Source of the DNA: Eupeodes corollae
Lineage: Eukaryota > Arthropoda > Insecta > Diptera > Syrphidae
Assembly: GCF_945859685.1 (NCBI RefSeq)
Contig: NC_079148.1
Span: forward strand, 44,651,946-44,715,945
Direction of reading: 5' to 3'
DNA length: 64,000 bases
Made by a program: the position numbers and the translations under genes. The first letter of the stretch is position 1, and every line of letters starts with the position of its first letter. Of this stretch, positions 57,201 through 64,000 are shown one piece after another. A model generated the notes under the pieces. That model made no database searches and was not told the DNA's origin. It worked only from the letters and a program-made list of their open reading frames with translations.

Positions 57201-58949
57201 AGATTTTTGTAATATTCTATATATTGTTTACAACAGCATTTTGTTTTCGAAAAGGTCTCAAAATTTTCATCAATTTAGTAACTTTTTTCTAAGCTTTAGC
57301 TGAATATTATTCACAATTCAGATTTATAAGTTTAAATAACTGCAAATCCTCAAAACTTCCTCACAAATAAATTATAATTCAAACTCGTTTTTTAAAGAAA
57401 CTTAAGGAGCTGTAGAGCAAGTCCTACAAACTTTAATATTTCATAATTGCTCGACACAACGGTCATCTAAAGTCAAGTTGTTAAAAAGTTTTGAAATACA
57501 TCTCATAAAACTCGCACGAAAAAAAGGGTCGTATATACAATTTACACCTAAAGCATCAGTCAGTGTCAAAAATAAGCCGCAATGCAATCTTGTAAGAATG
57601 TCTTAAGGGACAAGTAAAAATTAACCCTATATAAGATAAAGAATAAAAACCGTTGCGTCGCGTAGTCCTTTCGTTGTCATTTAATACTCGAGGGCTGTTG
57701 ATTATAATAATAACAAGTTTTGCAAAAGATTATCTGGAAAACCATTATTTATCATGAAGGTTTCTTTTCAAGTTTATATTTGTATAGCCGACATAATTAT
57801 GGCATAATAGACTTTTTTAACTTTTTATTTAATATTTATTTCGTGATATTTTCTTCTTTTTTCATAAAAAGGTGTTTCCTTATCAAAAACGAATAATCTA
57901 AATCTAGGTATTCTATCAAAAGGCATCTTCTTTATCATAATCTTTAATAATCCCCACGATTTTACCGCTGGTACATAATACACCCAGAACTCTACTTATC
58001 TTCAGAAAGGACAATCTGTAGTGTTCACAGAGATTATTAAACTCTTGTATATACCTAAATTTAATTTTTTTTTTAACTTCTACCATTATTAGACCTGCAT
58101 CCTTTCGTGCAAACAATGTCCTTAACATTTCTCTATCCACAACTTTTGCTGTCCTCCTTCTACATATAAATATATCGTAGCTTTAGCTTTCCAAGTTGAA
58201 TCCGATTTTTCTATTCAAAAGCACAGCAAGTATTTATTATATCAACAATCGATAATAATAATAAAAATAGGGGAAAAAAAAGTAGAAACATTATAAAAGA
58301 ATTCACTTCATTTTCCTATGCTACCACCATTTACCATACTCTGAATAACTCTGAAGGATTGGGATGAAAAATCCATTTTATCCTCTGTTTTCTATGAGAT
58401 TTTCAGCTTTTTTCCTGTGTATAAATAGAAGAATTTATGGAGCCACATTGCATTCTGCACAATTCCATTTTCTTTTGAAAGAATTTTAATATTCCTCACA
58501 CTTTCTAGGTTTTCTCTGTTTCTCTTTTATAATATTGAATATGAATCCTATCGATATTTTCCAAACATCACACGACGACAAAACAAAGTAAAAGAATTTC
58601 CTTTTGATTAAAAATTGAATAAATTATCCTCTTTGCTATATGAGTACATTTATGCATGCATAAGAAAGTGATGAAGGGGGGGGATAGAGGTGATTTTTGG
58701 TCTCGTTTTTGTTAATTTTATTCTTATCCGAATATAGTAGTTTATGATTTATTCAACATAACGACTCTTTGAATATAAACTCAATTCGAACTTCAATTAT
58801 GCTCCATACTATTACATGCTACAGTTCTAGACATCAGAGCTGGCAACTTCAAAATTTAAGGAATGCATGAGTACTATTAATTTGCATTAGTTAAATTAAA
58901 ATAAAATACATAAATATTGGAAGTAAAATAAAATATAAAAGTATACAAA
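57201..58949. other. non-coding stretch
   Basis: AT-rich; I see no supported gene. A 74-codon minus frame at 57916-58140 (MDREMLRTLFARKDAGLIMV...) has no family resemblance that I can name. A G8 run occurs near 58677. Confidence 0.45.
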
Positions 58950-60240
58950 CAGGACATATCCAACTATAGCCCGATTTGCAAGTTATCAGTAATACCAAAA
59001 CCTTTTGAAATAATTGTTTGAGATAAGCTTTCGTTTTTAATGAAAGAGACTATATCCCCATTTCAACACGGATTTTTAACCGGGAGATCAACTCCTACAA
59101 ATCTTACAATTTTCTCTAACTTTGTTTTAAATAATCTAAAAAAAGGATATCAAGTCGATGTCATACATACGGATTTTGCCAAAGCATTTGACAGAGTTCA
59201 CAATAGAATTTTAATTCATAAACTGGAAAAACCAGGTATACATTCTAACTTGTTAAATTGGTTGCGTTCATATCTCACAGGACGCATTCAATATTTCCGT
59301 ATTGATTCGATTGGCTCAAGCCCAATAGATGTTTCCTCGGGTGTTCCTGAAGGTAGCCATCTTGGACCACTTTTGTTTCTTATATTCATAAATGATCTAC
59401 CTGATTTTTTCTTAAATTCCTTTTCCTTGATGTTTTCCGGTGATCTCAAATATCTGAGATGCATTAAGGATCCGGTTGACTGTGTGCTTCTTCAAGAAGA
59501 TCTTCAAAGCTTATCAATATAGTGCAATATCAACAAATTAAACCTCAACATTTCTAAATGTCAATGTTTTTCATTTTCTCGCCGTTCTTCTCCTCTTGGA
59601 GTCTCAACCAAAAAAGATCTCGGAGTCATTGTTGACTCTAAATTCAACTTTGCTTATCATTTAGAATTCATAATTAATAAGGTCAAATCTATGCTTGGAT
59701 TTGTTATCCGCAACTCTAAAGGTCTAAGTGATCCCTTCGTTAGATCAGTTTTGTAGTACTTCTGTGTGATATGAAATCCGTTTTACAAAACTCATTCTGT
59801 TAGAATTTAAAAAATTCAAAGAAAATTTACAAGAATAGTTATGTATAAACTGAGATGGAACGTTGATGCTATGCCACCTTATAATACTCGACGTCAATTC
59901 TGGGCATTCAGACTTTAGAATACCGCAGCAAAATATTTTGCATAATGTTTATTAAAGATATCTTATCATATCATATTGACTGTCCGTTTCTATTGTCTCT
60001 TATAAATTTGCATGTTCCAACTCAAGTGCTTAGAAATCGTTATTTATTCCATGAGGCACTTCATAGAGTAAATTATGCTGTTAACGAGCCAAAATCTCGC
60101 TATGTCAGAGAAATTAACAAAATATCTGATTATATTGATTTTAATTTTCATTTGAGTAGGGAAACATTTAAAAATATTCTTTCTGGTTTATTAACTAAAA
60201 TGCTGTGGTAAATAAATAAGAAGTTGAAAACACTGCCAGT
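58950..60240 (+). mobile_element. non-LTR retrotransposon of a separate family, RT half, broken
   Basis: The plus strand reads DISNYSPICKLSVIPKPFEI, stop, then MKETISPFQHGFLTGRSTPT, HTDFAKAFDRVHNRILIHKL, SSGVPEGSHLGPLLFLIFIN. The active-site box is degenerate (FSGD). It continues NKLNLNISKCQCFSFS, KKDLGVIVDSKFNFAYHLEF, FRSVL-type thumb with stops, and a C-terminal LLSLINLHVPTQVLRNRYLF to about 60211. The fragment at 19725-20035 looks like the same family. Confidence 0.85.
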
Positions 60241-61509
60241 TGCCTATTAATGCCCTTAAAATTTTGTTGCAATAAATCAAATTGTCATTTAAAGACCTTA
60301 AAAAAGGTAGTAAATTGACATCCCTGTTCAATATTTGAATTTTCCTTTCAACGGAGATGCAAATTCAATAAGTGAAAATATGAAGCGGGGTATAATGCGG
60401 AAGTATTGATAATAAGGAAATACACTATTGAAACAATCCTTTACTTATTTTTTTCTCTTCGTCCTTCGAAATGCGGTTATAGTTTGTATAATGAAAGAGA
60501 TAGGGAGACAGAGCACAACTGCAATGAGAAAATCCATTAGATTATGCAGACTCCAAAAAGGATACTCAACAACAAAAAAAGTCACAGAAAGGATAAAATA
60601 TTCAATGTTCTGCAGAAACCTTTTTTTATTTAAGTTGTACTCAGAATTTGTAAGGATTAAGTACAGAGATTTTCTTGAGAGAATATTTTATTGCCACATT
60701 TTATAAAGAAGACTTTTATTATAAATCCGATTAAAATCTTTTTATTTTTTCCTTTCTTATAAGGACTGTTACAACACAGACAGAAATGGTTTTGGTTAGT
60801 TCATAAATACTTATTTTTTTTTTCCTTTAAAAATACTTTTTTATTGTTAAAAAAAATTAAAATAATACAAATTAGAGGGACATCTACTTTCAGTCAGAAA
60901 ATGAAAATGTTTTCGTTTTGTAGAAATGTGTAGCTATAATATTGTAGATAGGTATACTTATTTTATCCTACGCTGATTTAATTAAATATGTTTGGAGTTT
61001 CTTCCATAAGCAGAATACTTAAATAAAGCTAAAAGAGTATTATGTACATAATGAATAATGTAGCTAATGAGAAGACATAATGTATCAGACATGATGATAC
61101 ATTACACACAGGAGGACAAGGATCAGAAAACGTATATACTTTTAGTCACACGTACACGTAAGTACACGTAAATACTCATTAATAATATAGAGAACATCTT
61201 TGTAAGGATTGCGAATTTGTTATTTTCTGTGTCCTTTCTTCGATGGGCAAAACTCGAAGAAAATCTCATTTGAATTCAAAAATTGTCCTTTTAAAGAGCA
61301 TATAGCAACCTGTGCTATACAGTTCACATTTATTGGGACAAAAACATAGGATAGACAATTTAAATCAAGCTTAAATAAATATTATATTAACTGTCGAAGG
61401 AATGAAAATACTTAAGCTCACTTGCAGGTAGGTTTTCTAAGGACATGCACACTTCTTCTTTTTATTAATTTGAATAAAATGAAAACAAATAAAATTTCTA
61501 ACTTTTCCC
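60241..61509. other. non-coding stretch
   Basis: AT-rich, without a recognised feature. Confidence 0.5.
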
Positions 61510-61847
61510 ACCATGGCCTCGACATATACATTAGGAATGATGTTGCTTATCAGCTCTTACCACAATATGGTCTTTGCGGGATCATGACGAAATCTAGAAT
61601 GCCAAAAATCTCGAATGCCGAAAATCTAGAAAATAGAAAAAAATTATCTAGAACGCAAAAATCCCGAATCCGTAAAAATCCAGAATTAACAAAAATCTCG
61701 AAAGACTCTATCTAGAAAAAAATCTAGAAAAAAAATAAAAATTCGAGATAGAAAAAAATCTCAAAAAAAAATAAAAATTCCAAATTTTTTTTGTTACAGT
61801 TAAAACTCAATAAAAAAACAAATACATCAGTTTCAAAAATCAAATGG

Positions 61848-62150
61848 GGTGGCGCAACAGTCCGTTGTGAACCAGGGCCTAGTGACTTACAACTCTCAAC
61901 CATTCCTGTGTACGAGTACTGTTGTCAGGAATGGAAGGGACCTGCAATTTAAGGCCGAATACGAACGGCTAGTTTGAGAAAGCACTTTTTCATGACAAGA
62001 ATTACTCTTGAAGAATTTGCCAATTCCTCGCAAGAGGCAGTACCTGCAAAAATTAATTTTTTAAATTAAGATGGCACAGGAAGCGATTGAACCCAAGACC
62101 CCTTGCATGACAGCCAACGCACTAACCATCATGACACGGGTACTACCCAC
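61848..62150 (-). repeat. tRNA-derived SINE, copy 3, inside the foldback-like element
   Basis: On the minus strand, from 62150: an A-box-like TGGTTAGTGCGTTGGCTGTC, then a B box with two changes (GGTTCAATCGC), then the shared body to GTTGCGCCACCCCATTTGAT. It matches copy 1 over its whole length and copy 2 over about 175 bp. Confidence 0.82.
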
Positions 62151-62291
62151 CAAGGGTTTACCCAATATTTTATTTTCTGAGCAAGAAAAATAGTTGCAAA
62201 CAATAAGAAAGGTGCATGTATAGCAATGTGTAATTGTATGATTGATAACTTTACTTGTCAACTTTAAGTTTGTTAAGGAGAAGTAAGTTAT

Positions 62292-62379
62292 CCAGAATGC
62301 GTGTTTAAATTTTTGAGGCAATGTTTAAAATTCGCGCGAATTTTGAACATTGCCTCAAAAATTCAAACACACATTCTGG
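62292..62379. repeat. 88-bp near-perfect palindrome (hairpin)
   Basis: It starts CCAGAATG and ends CATTCTGG, with centre TTCGCGCGAA at 62335/62336. The arms GAGGCAATGTT and AACATTGCCTC pair exactly. Only a few arm mismatches are visible (such as GCGTGTTTAA against TTCAAACACAC). The position between the two repeat arms suggests it is the fold-back centre or an inner end. Confidence 0.85.
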
Positions 62380-64000
62380 ATTTTTGCATTCGAGATTTTA
62401 TTTTTCTAGATTTTGACATTTCGAGATTTTATTTTCTAGATTTTTGTTTTCGAGATTTTTTCCATTCTAGATTTTTGTTTTCGAGATTTTCGTATTCGAG
62501 ATTTTTAATTTCTAGATAATTAATTTCTAGATATCGTGGTAGACCCGGTCTTTGCACCAATTCCTTTTTTTATTATATGTGGTTTAAATCTCCGTGAATA
62601 AGCAAATCATTCACTACTGTTTCCTTTATCGAAGCCCAAATTTAGACAGAGTATCAACTTCTCGTGAATTTGATGCTTTGTCTGATTCCATCCAAAGAAT
62701 CGTTTCTTCCTATCCTCGCACTGAAATCGTTGTTACGGGCTATTTCAATTCACACAATTTTTCATGGCTTCAACATTCAGGCCAGACAACACCCGATGGA
62801 TTGTGTGCAGAAATCTTCGCTGAGTTGAACCACCTAACTCAGCTTGTCAACGAGCCCATTCGAGTATCGGACGTTGAAAGTCGAGCAGAAAACACTCTTG
62901 ACTTGGTTCTTACCTCTGAACCTGTAAGTACACTGTTAGTGTTCTATCTACTCTAGGCACATCTGACCATTGTGTTATATCAGCAAATTTCTCGTGTCAA
63001 AACTGTTCAGTAAAAGAAAAAGCTCCTAAGAGAACCGTTTGGCAATATGAGAAAGCCAACTAGGACGGTCTCAATAATTACTTCAGGATCTTTAACTGGT
63101 CACTATGCTTCCTCGATAGTGACGTTGACGCCAGCGCTGATATGATCATAAGTTTAATTCTCCCGGGAATGAGAACTTTTATACCAAACAGGGTTGAAAG
63201 TATCTGACCCAAGGAAAACTCTTGGTTTGATGCGAGCTGTAAAGAGGTTATTAGGGCCAAAGAGGTTAGTTTCCGTTGCTATTTAGCCATCCGTACTGAA
63301 GAAATCCGGAAAAAGTTCAAATAAGCCAGGAAGGCCGGCAACGCCTATATTCGACGGACGAAATTCTTACTTGACCAAAATTTACGACAAAAAATAAATC
63401 TCTTTGCTAGGCAGTTCGGAGCCTTTACTTGAGCGAGTTAGTGATTCTATGCAACCAATCTTTTTTCGCACTCGTACTGTGGCAAGAGTCCTAAGAGATC
63501 TAAACACACATAAATCCGCTGGTCCGGATGGTATCCCCACTATTGTTCTGAAGAGGTGTTCTTCAACGCTGGCAAAACCACTGCGTAAACTTTTTCAACT
63601 GTCCTAGTCCATAGGTCTCGTTCCGAGCGGATCGAAAACGGCATTTGTCTAGCCTATTCCCAAAAAAGGTGAATCTTCCTCACCTTCCAACTACCGACCG
63701 ATTGCACTTACGTCCCATCTTTCCAAGGTCATGGAAACGCTGATTAATTATCAACTCAAGAAGCATCTTGAAGATCGAAAGCTTCTTAATGACCGGCAAT
63801 ACGGTCCACTGGTGATCTCATGGTTCATCTCACCGAACTGTGGAGCAAATCTTTACATCGTTTTGGAGAAAGTAAGATCATTGCACTTGAAATTTCAAAA
63901 GCATTTGATAGGATTTGGCATCAGGCTCTCTTATCAAAAATGCGTGCTTTCGGTTTTCATGAATCGCTGCTTCATTAGGTTAGAAATTACCTTTCGAATT

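Larger units (their letters stand above)
61578..62546. mobile_element. foldback-like DNA element with 9-bp target-site duplication
   Basis: GGTCTTTGC occurs at 61569-61577 and 62547-62555, directly flanking the element. Removing the element and one copy restores the LINE reading frame (QYGLC|TNSF-type). The ends are inverted: left GGGATCATGACGAAATCTAGAA, right (reverse complement) GGGTCTACCACGATATCTAGAA, each quoted here in parts of matching bases. The arms (61590-61790 and 62380-62535) are runs of AATCTAGAA and AATCTCGAA spaced by a few bases, inverted relative to each other. There is no transposase. The size is 969 bp, including a SINE copy of about 300 bp. Confidence 0.85.
61510..64000 (+). 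mobile_element. family A non-LTR retrotransposon, copy 5, interrupted by a foldback-like element and running off the window
   Basis: The first piece (61510-61577) reads [18 protein letters not shown]. After the insertion, 62547 onward reads [60 protein letters not shown] (endonuclease). Then the [72 protein letters not shown] replaces the usual GDFN endonuclease motif. Stops lie near 63061 and 63607. It is plus strand, unlike the other family A copies. Confidence 0.88.

Noticed and set aside
57916..58140. 74-codon minus ORF (MDREMLRTLFARKDAGLIMV...) as a possible upstream rugose exon
   Set aside because: It does not resemble the neurobeachin N-terminus, and no matching splice phase could be shown.

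Overview
The window is eukaryotic nuclear DNA: AT-rich, with GT-AG introns, non-LTR retrotransposons, Tc1/mariner relics and tRNA-derived SINEs. It almost certainly comes from a brachyceran fly. The one host gene I can prove is the fly neurobeachin orthologue, rugose (rg), on the minus strand. I identify 17 consecutive internal coding exons between 40330 and 1. They total 2829 nt, or 943 codons. Every junction keeps phase, every intron has GT/AG ends, and I found no internal stop. Both ends of the gene lie outside: the 5' exons beyond 64000, and the PH-BEACH-WD40 part below position 1.

Layout, read in the gene's direction (high to low coordinates). 64000-40331 is upstream intron, or flank, packed with retrotransposon copies. 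The exon at 40330-40204 and the pair at 31321-31013 encode the N-terminal armadillo-like segment. After an 8.6 kb intron, the cluster 22385-21445 encodes most of the ConA-like (laminin G/pentraxin fold) domain. The exons at 19184-18797 and 18637-18522 encode a Ser/Thr-rich insertion relative to vertebrate neurobeachin. The exon at 14972-14832 closes the ConA-like domain. Exons at 12722-12254, 2593-1890, 1243-1053 and 242-1 encode the following helical-repeat (DUF4704-like) region.

The introns hold at least five non-LTR families, most copies broken. Family A (Jockey/CR1-type) has five copies. A LOA/R1-like family with RNase H has two, and an RTE-like family ending in TAAG repeats has two. Single copies of other RTs lie at 50.1-52.6 and 58.95-60.24 kb, with fragments at 19.7, 12.1 and 48.6-49.1 kb. 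There is also a Tc3-like transposon with both long inverted repeats (4460-5972), a mariner relic (41.5-42.17 kb), a second IS630-type relic (31.79-32.43 kb) and three copies of a tRNA-derived SINE.

The most unusual structure is at 61578-62546. It is a foldback-like element with an exact 9-bp target duplication, arms built of short TCTAGA/TCTCGA repeats, an 88-bp near-perfect palindrome and a SINE inside, and it sits in a family A LINE. Second is a set of dispersed or tandem units at 1.5-6.05 kb carrying a motif complementary to the 3' end of tRNA-Lys including CCA, which looks like a retroelement primer-binding site. No CRISPR arrays, rRNA genes or intact tRNA genes were seen.
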